A DNA stretch of 64,000 bases from Amblyornis subalaris (taxonomy: Eukaryota > Chordata > Aves > Passeriformes > Ptilonorhynchidae), in NCBI GenBank assembly GCA_018881555.1, contig JACAXG010000064.1, positions 4,601,387 to 4,665,386 on the forward strand. Direction: 5' to 3'. Position 1 is the first letter of the stretch; every line of letters begins with the position of its first letter. The position numbers and the translations under genes were made by a program. Shown here one piece after another: positions 35,500 through 46,258 of this stretch. Below the pieces are notes generated by a model. It did no database searches. It worked only from the letters and a program-made list of their open reading frames with translations, and was not told the origin of the DNA.

Positions 35500-36827
35500 A
35501 TTAAATCGCAGGATGATGGAACAAGAAAAAGATTACGTGGCTTGTCTGTGGAAAGGGAAATGCAAGAATTTGGTCCCAAGGACCTGGAAATGGAGGTGGC
35601 ACCTCCAATTGGAGCAGTAATTGGAGAAGACAAACCAGAATAAAAGGAAACCTGTGGATCTCAGGGATGATGTCCAGGCAGGAAAACATCAAAGGCAAAA
35701 GTAGATTGGGAAGACAAAGGAGGAGGTGGCACAGGTAGGGTCGACCATTAGCCCAAAAGGATCCCAATTTCCATACTGGAAGAAGCACTTTGAGACCAGT
35801 AGAGTACAGGAGATGAGGAGCTTGGAAAACAAGACAAAATAATTGACCCAATCCTTCATTTTCTTAAAAAAAGTTTTAAAATAAACGCCTGTTTTTTCAA
35901 ATCTCTGTTTACCCCTCTGTTACTTTGCCTCATCTCCCTGATCTCTTCCATAACCTCCCTTCAGATATCAATTTGTGAATCCCAAAAATTCACTTTTAAA
36001 NGGAAAAATCAGGCAAGGTCAGGCTTTAAAAACAATCACCACGATTTTTGTCTCTCCGCAGCCCCACCATAANAAGCCATCAATCCTCAGGGCATTGCTG
36101 GGGAATGGCTTTTGGAAGAAAACACCTGGAGCNGGGAGAACGAACCCAGAGGGGAGCAGAGCAGCCTCTCTTTTCCCAAAATATTGTCCATAACTCCAGG
36201 CATTTCAAGGGGANGATAAGTTATTCCCAACCTAAAAACAGACAAAATCCATGTTTTCACCAAATCTATCACTTCTAATTGACCTTTTTTTAAAGAATTA
36301 ATTATTTTAATCAATTTCCTGCTCCTACACAAGCTCCACATTTCATCTTGGCCTCTGACATGCTCCTTGGAAGCATCTCCACCTCTATGGATTTGGGAAT
36401 ATTCCAACTCAAGGGTACAACACCCTCGGTGACTCCCCTCTCCAGGCGGTGCCGAAATATATCCTGATGTTCCACCCATCCAGATAATCGGGAAGAGCAC
36501 ATTTGGGACGGCACCTACATCCTGGTGTAGATTTGGAGCATCCAAAGTGCGCGTATTTATTCATCCTTTTTTCAGCTTAACTGCTCCGTGGAAACAATTA
36601 ATTCCAAGAGGGAATAAATAGGAAGCCACAGGCATAAGCTGTTGGCACCGGCTCGGGTTAACACAATTCCTAAAATGATTTTACACTTTAAGTCAATAAA
36701 CTCCNCGCAGACCAAACAAATGAAGAAATTAAGCGGCGAAGACGCAACGGAAAAACACGGAGCCAACGTGGGAGATCCCGCNGCTCCCGCTTCCCAACCG
36801 GCTGCATTCCGGGGATGGAAGAATTAC
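35500..36827. other. Unique intron sequence next to the upstream exon
   Basis: No repeat family is recognised. A purine-leaning patch lies at 35520-35740 and AT-rich text at 36280-36320 and 36640-36740. No further exon is seen. Confidence 0.45.
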
Positions 36828-36978
36828 CTGGATGTCACGGGACGCCTGGTCTTCCAGGTGGGAATGGGGCTGGTGAAGGATGCTAAGGCTGGAGACACCA
36901 CGTTCTTCTTCACGATCCTGTAGCGTGTCTTTATCACCTTGTTGGCTGGGGGGCTCCTTACGAAGTGGAAGTGGGATC
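36828..36978 (-). CDS. ZC3H3: ZC3H3 internal coding exon (upstream of the two seen)
   Basis: This is a 151-base exon read on the minus strand. It is preceded by a pyrimidine tract ending in 'ttttttctcctag' and followed by the donor GTAATTC. Its first two bases complete a codon begun in an earlier exon. The open frame has no stop and contains HFVRSPPANKVIKTRYRIVK, then a Ser/Pro-rich stretch and a WKTRR segment. Human ZC3H3, as I remember it, has a closely similar HAVRTAPTSKVIKTRYRIVK block just before a WRARR segment, in the low-complexity region upstream of its five CCCH zinc fingers. ZC3H3 (also called Smicl) is a nuclear protein linked to mRNA polyadenylation, export and the CPSF/Smad partners. 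The exon ends with two bases of an Arg codon that the next exon completes. It contains no ambiguous bases, unlike the intron around it. The identification rests on memory of the family, not on a search. Confidence 0.92.
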
Positions 36979-37058
36979 CTAGGAGAAAAAACATGGAAAA
37001 AAGGGTTTGAAATTCAGGTGTGAACAGGGCAGGAGGGATCTCACCGACATTCTNGCAG

Positions 37059-37150
37059 AATCATGGAATTTTTAAAGTTGGAAAAGACCTTTAAGATNGT
37101 CAAGTACAACAGTCATNNGNCNCATNTCCAACNTAAGTNCNACATCCAAC
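37059..37150 (-). mobile_element. CR1 3' fragment, group B, N-rich
   Basis: It runs 'agaatcatggaatttttaaa', 'gttggaaaagacctttaaga', followed by text with about ten ambiguous bases in 45. Confidence 0.75.
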
Positions 37151-37355
37151 TTTTTAGAACCTGGAAAAAGGGTAAAGAGTCAGGGATGGGCCCACCATGG
37201 CTGATGGTAACAGAAAAGTCCTGATGGGCTTGGGAGTGTTTGGCTTCATCAAAACTCTACCACGGGAATCATGGATTTACCAACAACACCTTGACAACAA
37301 CATCCACACTGGAGATAGATTTACACCTTTAATCCTTGGCGTTTTCATCATATTT

Positions 37356-37492
37356 TTCATCCCTGGAAGTGTTGAAGTCCAGGTTGGACAAGGCTTGGAG
37401 CAACCTGGGATAGCGGAAGGTGTCCCTTCCACGGACAGGGAACTGAATGATCTTTAAGGTCCCTTCCGACCCTAACCATTCCCGGATTCTCC
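37356..37492 (+). mobile_element. CR1 3' fragment, group A
   Basis: It runs 'ttcatccctggaagtgttga' to 'cctaaccattcccggattct'. Confidence 0.87.
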
Positions 37493-37559
37493 GTGTTGCC
37501 GGATGATCTACATCCCGGGTTATTCCGCGGAATGTTTCACGCAATTAACACTTCCGCGT

Positions 37560-37745
37560 TGGACTGCGGTTTTCCTCCCCGAGCCGTTTTTTTTTTCCCA
37601 AGCTTTCAGGAATGCACCTAATTGCCCGACTTTTATAACATACAGCTGTAACTGCCCAGATAATTAAAGCTGACACTCCGTGCTGAGCCTCGGTCTCCGG
37701 GTTTTATAACTGATTTAAAGGGCCGGCTGTTTTTCTNGGAGATCC
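37560..37745. promoter_or_regulatory. Candidate conserved non-coding element
   Basis: The stretch is unique, with a palindromic E-box TACAGCTGTA at 37641-37650 and TAATTAAA at 37661-37668, between 'gcacctaattgcccgacttt' and 'gggttttataactgatttaa'. Confidence 0.36.
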
Positions 37746-38562
37746 TCCTCATTAAAATTATGGAGGGGTTGNGAGGGGAAAAGCGGGATCGTTATTTCCG
37801 CTGAAGACGTTGGAGCCGTCCCCATGTTTGTCTCTGTGAGAGGAGGGAGAATAAGGTGGATTCCCCAGGTAAACTAGGAAAAATAGGGAAAGGCATTTTA
37901 GAGCTGATGTCATTCCCTAGAAAGGAGGGAGCAGCTTCTCCATCTCCCTAGAACAGTGGCAACATCAATCCCAGCTTTATGGTTCAATACAGGGAATATT
38001 TTCCTGCTTCAGCATTCCCAACAAGTTGATGGGTTGGGTTGGGTTTGGGAGGGATCAGGCAACACAAATTTCCACTCCTCCACTCCCAAACTCGGCAAAA
38101 AAGTTACAACTCCTGGTGGTGGGGGAAGGGGAAAACCAGGCTCTGCCAGGACAGAAAAATCACTGGAATTTTTCATAATCAAGATGACACACACAACACT
38201 CCTCAATCTGATCCCGTGGGATAAAAGAGCGTGGAGCAAGGAGCACATGGAGGGTGTGTGTCAAAGCCACCTATAAAGCCTNGACACAACACAAATTCTC
38301 TCTTTTTATATGGCTGAAATCAAATTTGGAATGTGTTTGNTATGAACAGCCCAGCCAGCTCCACCCTGGCACCAAGCATGGCCAGGTCACAGCATATGGA
38401 ACCTCCAATCCCNGGATGAAGCCAAGATCCCAAATCCAAAGTGTTATTTTAAGACTCCTTCGCATCCATTCACTCCTATGAGGAACCTGTGCTTAATTAA
38501 TACATCAATATAAAGTCTCATGCAAATTATTTTTGGCATTGTCAGAGCAAACAGCAGAATTT

Positions 38563-38646
38563 GGATCATAGAATCATGGAATGGATTGGGTTGGAAGGGA
38601 CCTTGAAGATCATCCAATTCCAACCCCTTGTCACGGGCAGGGAATG
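38563..38646 (-). mobile_element. CR1 tail, group A
   Basis: It runs 'ggatcatagaatcatggaat' to 'ccccttgtcacgggcaggga'. Confidence 0.85.
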
Positions 38647-38852
38647 ACGTTTCCAAGACCAGCATGATGCTGTGAACCAGGGAGCATCCATAAAATCAGT
38701 AGTGCTACGAAGATTATTCCAAGGTTCCTTAAGTCAACCACTTAATGTTGAACAAACTGAAAAGCAGGAATTAATTGGAAGGAAATTCAAGAGCTTCTGG
38801 TGATACAAAATAAACTAAAATAAAAGAAATTCAAATAAACCAGGAATGTTTG

Positions 38853-39632
38853 TGGGCCCACGGGAACCTGATGAAGTTCAATGAGATCAAGTGCAAGGTC
38901 CAGCAGCTGGGTTGGAGCAATCCTCCAGTTTGAGTCCAGACTGGGGAGGGATGGATTGAGAGCAGTCCCGAGGAGAAGGAATTGGGGATGTTGGTGGATG
39001 AAAAACTGGGCATGCCCTGTCCACGTGTGCTCACATCCCAGAAATTCCCTGTATCCTGGCTCATCCCACAGTGTGGGAAGCAGGAGAGGGCGGAATTCTG
39101 CCCCTCTGCCCCGCTCAGGTGAGACCTCACCTGCAGAGCTGCCTCCAGCTCTGGGGTCCAACAGCAGGAGGATGTGGAGCTGCTGGAGCGAGTCCAGAGG
39201 AGGCCACAGAGATGCTCCAAGGGCTGGAGCTCCTCTGCTCTGGAGCCAGGCTGGGAGAGCTGGGAATGTCCAGCCTGGAGAAAAGAAGGCTCCAGGGAAA
39301 ATTTCGAGTCCCTTCCAGTGCCTAAAGAGGCTCCAAGAGAGCTGGAGAGGGACTTGGGACAAGGACATGGATTGCCAGGACAAGGGAATGCCTTCCCACT
39401 GGCAGAGGGCAGGGTTAGATGGGATATTGGGAAGAAATTCCTCCCTGGGAGGGTGGGGAGGCCCTGGCACAGGTTGACCAGAGAAGCTGTGGCTGCCCCA
39501 TCCCTGGAAATGTCCAAGACCAGGTTGGATGGGGCTTGGAGCAACCTGGGATAGTGGAAGGTGTCCCTGCCCATGGCAGGCGGCTTGGAACAGGAAGATC
39601 TCCGAAGTTCCCTTCCAGCAGAAACCACTCAC
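38853..39632 (+). mobile_element. CR1, longest plus-strand copy, group A, about 780 bases
   Basis: It starts at 'gggcccacgggaacctgatg', passes 'atcaagtgcaaggtccagca', 'gatggattgagagcagtccc' and 'ttggtggatgaaaaactggg', then the full 3' region to 'tcccttccagcagaaaccac'. It reaches further 5' than the other plus-strand copies but has no ORF2. Open frames of 265-288 residues on the minus strand are antisense artefacts. Confidence 0.94.
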
Positions 39633-40018
39633 TGACTGAGGAATTGCAGCCACTTCCGAGGTGAGGCACTTCAGAGGTCACTTTAGAGGTGAGACAAGAA
39701 GAGAGAGAGGAAAGAACAGGGAAAGCAATNGGGATTTCATCCCTCTTTCCCTGTCCCAGGAGTGTTTTGTAGCAGATCAAATTCTCCANGGCAGTGACCG
39801 AACCCCCGCGTGGGCTTTTAAAGCCTTTGCAAGNTTGAAGCTCTAATTACAATTAAAATTGGTCCCAGTTATCAGAAAACTTGGAGCCTTTTCCTTCAGG
39901 GAACTGTTTTTAGGANAGGAAAATGGGAACAACAAAAGGACAGAGGTGCCAAGCCCTGCGTGAACCAACACTACACATACGATGAAATCCCAGCTACGGC
40001 GACAGTGGGACTGTCCTA

Positions 40019-40262
40019 AAATCATGGAATCATGGGATGGTTTGGCTTGGAAGGGACCTTTAAGAGCATTCACTTCTACCCCCTGCCANGGGCAGGGACA
40101 CCTTCCACTATCCCAGGTTGCTCCAAGNCCCATCCAGCCCGGCCTGGAACATTTTTAGGGATGAGGCAGCCACAGCTTCTCTGGGAAACCTGTGCCAGGG
40201 CCTCTCCAACCTCCCAGGGAAGAATTCCTCACTAACATCCCCTCTAACCCTGCCCTCTGTCA
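40019..40262 (-). mobile_element. CR1 3' fragment, group A
   Basis: It runs 'aaatcatggaatcatgggat' through 'gccacagcttctctgggaaa' to 'taaccctgccctctgtcact'. Confidence 0.9.
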
Positions 40263-40624
40263 CTCTTGTCACCCAGGACATGTGGACACATCCGACCTCT
40301 CAGGGATACAGCACCAACCACATACCCAAAGCAGCTCCTTCCCACCGGGAAAGGGACGAGAGGCACAATCCCACATCCTCCCCAAACAGCAACAGCACAA
40401 GTTGCCCCTTTCCCTCCTCCACTCCGACCTCATGAAATTACTAAACNGGGAATTCACTCACTACATAATTAACATTTTTTTTGCCCCCACACAAGCTCGA
40501 GCTGCCACCAATCAACCCAGAGCCGCTTCAAACTCCCGCCTGCCAAGAAAGAGGTCCCAAATTATTGCAGGCGTCCCCCTCCTCCTCCCTCCTTCCCCAA
40601 AACGGGCTGGCACCCGGTAAACTC

Positions 40625-41110
40625 TATTCCCAGAGGTAATTGGATGGTGTATTCATCCCGAAGCCGCTCCTTGGAAAGCGCCTGATGCGCGACTCCGGCA
40701 TTAACCACCTCCTCAAAGAGCCTCTCCGAAGAGCTCCGTTTTCTATTATTACTTGCTAGCTGAGGGGTTTTGTGTAGATAATCATGTTATTTAGACAGGA
40801 TGTTGGTTTAATTCCCTTCATTACAGGCTCCCAGGGTTGTAATTTTTTCCTCTCCGCGTGATGTATTCCCCGTGGCACATTTCACTCAAATCAAACACTT
40901 CACGCTTTTATTACAAACAATGCCCCAGCGTCCCCCGTTATCAGCCCGGCGCACACATCCCCACTCCTCGCCGCGATCCAGAGGTCACTTCTAATGACTA
41001 ATCGATCTCATTAGCTTTCCTAATTAAAAACTTTACTACCGCAATGGAAGACAAACTACAAAAAAACTGCTTGCATCATATTCGAATGGGATATGAGCAT
41101 CATTTATCAG
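40625..41110. promoter_or_regulatory. Strong candidate conserved non-coding element, about 480 bases
   Basis: The stretch is unique and not interrupted by repeats. It contains 'gtgtagataatcatgttatt', 'cgcttttattacaaacaatg', a nuclear-receptor half-site AGGTCA at 40982-40987, TAATCGAT at 40999-41006 and TAATTAAA at 41021-41028. A CpG-rich patch follows at 41110-41225. Confidence 0.42.
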
Positions 41111-41229
41111 CCGGGGCCGCGCGCTGCTGAGCTCGGGGCTTTCTGCCGAGCCGCGAATCCCGCGGGCGCCGCCAGCGCCTCCCGTTCCNGTGGAAAAAAA
41201 AAAATCCCGGTGTAAACGCCGAACGGAGG

Positions 41230-41456
41230 ATCGTTAAGGTTGGAAAAGACCTCTAAGGTCATCGAGTCCAACCACCGACCCAGCCGAAGCCACCCTTAAA
41301 CTGTGTCCCCAAGTGCCGCATCCACGCGGATTTTGAATCCCTCCAGGGATGGTGATTCCACCACTTTCCTGGGCACTCCCCCAGTGAAGAAATTTTTCCT
41401 GCTATCCAATCGAAACTTCCCCTGGTGCAACTCGAGGTTGTTTCCTCTTGTCCAGA
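41230..41456 (-). mobile_element. CR1 3' fragment, group B
   Basis: It runs 'atcgttaaggttggaaaaga', 'gtgccgcatccacgcggatt' to 'ggttgtttcctcttgtcc'. Confidence 0.9.
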
Positions 41457-41664
41457 GCTGACCTTGAGATGGGGAGTTTGGTGCCAAAACCTCTTACCAG
41501 GGTGCTCCGAGCAGGTGGGATCCAGGAGTCACCAGCACACGCATCCCTTAGGAATGGGGTTGGATGCAAGGCTCCTTATTTCTGCTCTTTTTTTTCCTGA
41601 GAGAAGCANCAGGAACTGGTCCCCTCGGGAAGTTGAAGCAGGGAGGGCAAAAAAAGGGGTTGGC

Positions 41665-42093
41665 TCCTGGAATATTCAACCTGGANAAGGGTCTGGAGAG
41701 ACCTTCTTTTAAAGGAGGCTTAAAAGGAAGATGGGGAAAGACTTTGGACAAGGTCCTGGTGTGATAGGACAAGGGGGGAATGACTTCCCACTGCCAGAGG
41801 GCAGGGTTAGATGGGATATTGGGAAGAAATTCTTCCCTGGCAGAGTGGGGAGGCCCTGGCACAGGCTGCCCAGAGAAGCTGTGGCTGCCACATCCATGAA
41901 TTAGATCGGGCTTGGAGCAACCTTGTCTGGTGGAAGATGTCCCTAAAAGATGTCCCTAAAAACACCCTAAAAGGTGTTGATGTGGCACTTGGGGACAGAG
42001 TTCAGTGGTGGCCTTGGAAGTGCCAGGTTAACATTTGGACTTGATGATCTTAGAGCTCTTTTCCAACCTTAACAATTCCATGATTCTGTGATT
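41665..42093 (+). mobile_element. CR1 chimera: group A body joined to group B tail
   Basis: It begins 'cctggaatattcaacctgg' and follows group A to 'ggtggaagatgtccct' at 41930-41945. After a duplicated 'gatgtccctaaaa' it switches to the group B end 'ttgatgtggcacttggggac', finishing 'acaattccatgattctgtga'. Confidence 0.88.
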
Positions 42094-43463
42094 CTAAATC
42101 CANGAAACAAGAGGAAGATGCTGCTGCTCGAGATGGATTACAGAAACCACAATATTGGTGGAGTAAATCCTCTCCAGCTATTGCTGGGAAAAAGAAGTTA
42201 AATAAGCAAGGGGAACTTCAGGANGGCAAATTCCCAAATCCAAGAGATTACTGTTGCTTTGGGAAAAGCATATGGAATAGAAAAGCTTCCTGTACGGGTG
42301 TAGGAATGGGGAAAAGAACTAAATTAAGTCATGACCTGGGTGCCACCAGGTCTCCCATCCTCAATCCTCAGCCACCACGACCCTTCCCACATGTCTCTGT
42401 CGGGGCTCGGTGCCGACCTTGCCGTTAATCCTGATCGGAGGCGAGCCGGGAAGCGCTGAGTGACAGGTACATTGATCTTCCAGCACTTGGAAGCGAGACG
42501 GGAGCAGGAACGAATGCAAATTGGGGAGCAGAAGCTGAACCTCGGACACACTGCCAGGATTGTCCCCGGCTCCGGGGAAAACCTCTGGGATGCAAAGCGA
42601 TGCGGGAGGGCCATCCCAAGGGGCTTTTGAACTCGGTCATGATGAGTCCATCCAGGAAAAAAGCAAAGCAGAGGCTACAAACCTCTGATAAAACCAAATT
42701 CCTCTTTCCAAACAGGCACAAGGAAGNAAAAAAAAGGGATAAGGACTGTTAGGACACATGCAAAGGAGCCACCAGCGTGTCCCAACTCCTGATACGGGGT
42801 AAAAAATTCACACTCAGAACCCAAAGCAGCTCCAAAAAGAAATTAAAATCTCTGTGGAAGGGTTTTCTGGAAGCAAACCCTTCCCAACNCGAAGATGAAT
42901 CCCTCGCCGCAGGATTTGCTCCAGGTCTGGAAGGGAAGATTGAGCAAACCTTANCTTGTCCTTGTATCCCAGAACAAAGAGACCACTCATCCAAAGCCAA
43001 CCCAGACTACAGCAGCAGGACAATCGCACACATCCAGTGATGCTCCGGATCAAATCTCCCTCTTTTCCATGGGAAAAGGCATCCCTGACCCGAGACAACT
43101 CGCTGCTGGCTTTGCTACTGTTATGTGGAGTTTGGGATGACCAGTGGCAAGATATGGATTAAATCCCTCACATCCCCTTCCTGTAAAATCCCCCAAGACC
43201 ATATCCTAATGGATCTGATCCTTCTGTNACTGTCTCCCACCTCATGGACAAAGGGAAAGTGGTTGATGGAGCTTTTCAGGATTTTAGTAGAAAGATCCAA
43301 GNGCAAATTTGGGAGCAGAAGAGGAATTTGCAGCCAGGAGCAAACTCAACAGCAGAAGCGCCATGGGAAGCTCTGATGGCCAGGATGGACCAGGCTCAAT
43401 CCCGCTGTGACAGCGGATTCCAGGGATTGGGGATCCCAATCATTGCCCTTCATATCAACCCAG
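42094..43463. other. Unique intron sequence, nothing recognised
   Basis: The sequence is mixed in composition. The open frames on both strands are short and lack splice context. Confidence 0.45.
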
Positions 43464-43744
43464 AGCCAGGTTGCTCCAAGCCCCTGCCAACCTGGACTTG
43501 GACGCTTCCAGGGATGGGACAGTCACAGCTTCTCTGGGACAACCTGTGCCAGGGCCTCACCACCCTCACAGGGAGGAATTCCTTCCCAATATCCCATCTA
43601 TCCCTGCCCTCTGGCAGTGGGAAGCCATTCCCCCTTCTCCTGCCACTCCAGGCGCTTGTCCCAAGTCCCTCTCCAGATCTCCTGGAGCCCCTTTAGGCAC
43701 TGGAAGGGGCTCTGAGGTCTCCCTGGAGCCTTCCCTTCTCCAGT
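43464..43744 (-). mobile_element. CR1 fragment lacking its 3' end, group A
   Basis: It starts inside the element at 'gccaggttgctccaagcccc' and runs to 'agccttcccttctccagtg'. The last 110 bases of CR1, including the tail needed for target priming, are missing. Confidence 0.9.
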
Positions 43745-43927
43745 GTCAGAGAGACTTCAGCTCATCATTGGGTGCAGAGGTGGAAAAACACCCAAACTTT
43801 CTGGGGATTATCCCCAACACCACATGCTTCCCTGGATGAGAAAAACTGTGGATGAGAAGGGAATAACAANGGAGGGAAAAACTGAGGAAGACAGAGAGAA
43901 GTTGGGCTAAAACAACAATCACCAAAA

Positions 43928-44018
43928 GTCTGGGGTTGGAAGGGACCTTTAAGATCATCTCATTCCAACCCTCTGCCACGGGCGGGGACACCTTCCACTA
44001 TCCCAGGTCACTCCAAGC
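43928..44018 (-). mobile_element. CR1 tail, group A
   Basis: It runs 'tctggggttggaagggacct' to 'cccaggtcactccaagcatt'. It could be the displaced tail of the copy at 43464-43744, which lacks this part. Confidence 0.85.
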
Positions 44019-44264
44019 ATTTGGAAATGACCTTCAAAGGGGATAAATCCATGGAAGACACAAAAAAAAGTTCCACCACAGCTCCTCCACCCAAAACCAA
44101 ATGGTTTTGGTGCTTCCCACCACACCAAAAACACCTGGATGGCATCACCCCTGAGCCACACGGCTCCGACACCTTTCGNCCCGGCCGCCAACTTGGCCAA
44201 GTCCCCGGAGTTAACAAAAGCTTTGGGATTACTGTAATACTGTTAGGAATTCAGTGTGAAAGCA

Positions 44265-44535
44265 GACACCAGCATTAGGGGATGATTATCCCAGAGCAGG
44301 TTCAATATGTTCCCGCAGAATGGCACAGCAAGAGGTTAATTATGTTGCGCCTGGAATCAGCTTCCGAAAGGACCATCCTCGGGTTTAAGAGGGGAATTTA
44401 ATTTTCACACTCATTCACTCCGGAGCTCTTTCAAGAGGGACGGCTCTTTATGCCAGAATGTAAACGATGCTTTATGATCACGAACTGCTGCTCCAGAGGA
44501 AATAAATCCCATTGATCCGAAGTGCTTTACCTGTG
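44265..44535. promoter_or_regulatory. Strong candidate conserved non-coding element, about 270 bases
   Basis: It contains 'caagaggttaattatgttgc' with a GTTAAT half-site at 44335-44340, 'ggggaatttaattttcacac', 'gccagaatgtaaacgatgct' and 'ggaaataaatcccattgatc'. The stretch is unique and lies between CR1 copies. Confidence 0.4.
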
Positions 44536-44835
44536 ACCCGGAGCGCGGCGGCCGCTCCGGCTGTCACGTTCCAGGAGGACGGGAGAAGGGTGGGATTTGG
44601 AGCTGAAATGTTTTAGTGGGCTCCAAACCCAGGGCAAAATTTGCTGAGTGTGGCAGATGCTTTCAGCTGGGAATATTTGGGGAATTAATACCAAATCTGC
44701 TTGGCTAATTCCGTTAGGCTGGTCGGACTGCAGGAAAAGAGGAAGTTCATGGAACCCACCGGGAGCNACGCTGAGTTGGGCACTGGAACTCAGAGATGAA
44801 NTGTAAGGAAATACTCATTTTAGCNGGAAAAGTAT

Positions 44836-44987
44836 TAAAATNATGGAATGGTTTGGCTTGGAAGGGACCTTCAAGATCATCTCATTCCAGCCCCCTGNCA
44901 TGGGCAGAGACACCTTCCACTATCCCAGGTCCANCNTGGCCTTGGACNCTTCCANGGATGAGGAATTCANAACNTCTCTGGGCAAAT
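44836..44987 (-). mobile_element. CR1 3' fragment, group A, N-rich
   Basis: It runs 'aaaatnatggaatggtttgg' to 'ncatgggcagagacacctt' and 'ggccttggac', with about eight ambiguous bases. Confidence 0.85.
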
Positions 44988-45130
44988 CCACATGCACTGC
45001 TCAAGTAAATTGTGTCAGTCTGCATCCAGAATTCCTGGTTTTAAGTAAAAAGCACAGGACTTTTGTTTCCAGGAAATGCAGAGTGGGAGCAATAGGGAAA
45101 ACATCACCCAAATTGAAGAGAAAAATTCCG

Positions 45131-45376
45131 GCAGCAGGAAAAGGGGGGGATTCTGCCCCTCGGNCCCGCTCAGGTGAGACCCCACCTGGAATTCTGCATC
45201 CAGCTGGGATTCAACATCAGAAGGACATGGAGATGCTGGAGCAAGTCCAAAGGAGGCCATGGAGATGCTCCAAGGACTGGAGCCCCTCTGCTATGGAGAC
45301 AGCCTGGGAGAGCTGGGTGTGTCCAGCCTGGAAAAGGGAAAGCTCCAGGGAGACCTTGTTAGAGCCTTTCAAAAAT
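45131..45376 (+). mobile_element. CR1 fragment lacking its 3' end, group A
   Basis: It runs 'ggcagcaggaaaagggggg', 'acatggagatgctggagcaa' to 'ctccagggagaccttgttag', ending near 'agcctttcaaaaatcc'. The distal 300 or so bases of the element are absent. Confidence 0.88.
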
Positions 45377-45807
45377 CCAAATATTTAGGAAAGCTCCCCN
45401 ATGCGTGGAGATTTCACGAAGGAACAAAGTGATCCCTGGGCTGTTGAGAAGAAAGAAGGGGAGCGAGGAGAAGAGCATCTGGAGAAGCCGGGGATGGCAC
45501 ATCCAGGAGAAATCCGACAGCGAGGAAACATCGGCAGCGAGCGTGACGGGAGAGGAGCAGNAAGACAAGCAGCAGACGCGAAAGTCACGGAGCTCCAAGA
45601 AACTCCCTGGAAAAATGCTGCTGCAAAAGACACTCAGGATGAGCCTCCCGAAAGGCTGAGGACCTCCAATCCCTTTCCGGCCCACTGATGCGATCCCCAC
45701 TTCCATCTGCAGCTGGGATGCTGCACAGAACGGATTTTAGTGGATCCGGTTTAGTGGATCTGGTGGCTTTGGGAGTTTGGGTGTTCCCAGCATGCCACAA
45801 AAACCCA

Positions 45808-46258
45808 GCATGGAATCGTGGAATGGTTTAGGCTGGAAAAGAGCTCTAAGATCATCGAGTCCAACCGTTCCCAAAGCACTGCCAAGGCCACCGCTAAACC
45901 ACGTTCCCAAAGAGCCACATCCACACATTTTTCAACACTTCCAGGGATGGTGATTCCACCACTGCCAAGNGAGCCTGTTCCAATGCCTGACCACCTTTCC
46001 ACNAGGAAATTTTTCCCTAATATCAAATGTAAACCTCCCCTGGTGCAATTTGAGGCCATTTCCTCTCATCCTGTCCCTTGTTCCCTGGGAGCAGAGTCTG
46101 ACTCCCACCTGGCTGCACCCAGGAATTTTAGGGAGCCAGAAGGTCNCCCCTGAGCCTCCTTTTCTGCAGGCTGAGCCCCCCCAGCTCCCTCAGCCGCTCC
46201 TGGTGNTCCAGACCCTTTCCCAGCTCCGTTNCCTTCTCTGGACACGCTCCAGCACCTC
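45808..46258 (-). mobile_element. CR1 3' region, group B, about 450 bases
   Basis: It runs 'agcatggaatcgtggaatgg', 'gatggtgattccaccactgc', 'ttgttccctgggagcagagt' to 'tggacacgctccagcacctc'. Confidence 0.92.

Larger units (their letters stand above)
2593..36827 (-). other. ZC3H3: ZC3H3 large internal intron (34,235 bases)
   Basis: The intron starts with GTAATTC at 36827 and ends with the CAG acceptor at 2593. It separates two phase-matched coding exons. It is unusually long for a bird intron. It holds more than half of the CR1 copies, the AT-rich block, both microsatellites, the 1 kb purine tract and about a dozen unique AT-leaning islands listed separately. No splice-flanked open frame that I recognise lies inside it; the many open frames on both strands fall in CR1, simple repeats or GC-rich unique DNA. 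Confidence 0.88.

Noticed and set aside
38787..39653. Overlapping 265-288 residue minus-strand frames
   Set aside because: They are antisense to a plus-strand CR1 copy; the same peptide pieces recur at other CR1 copies.
44091..44110. Inverted repeat CCAAAACCA / TGGTTTTGG
   Set aside because: Nine-base arms are expected by chance in a window of this size.
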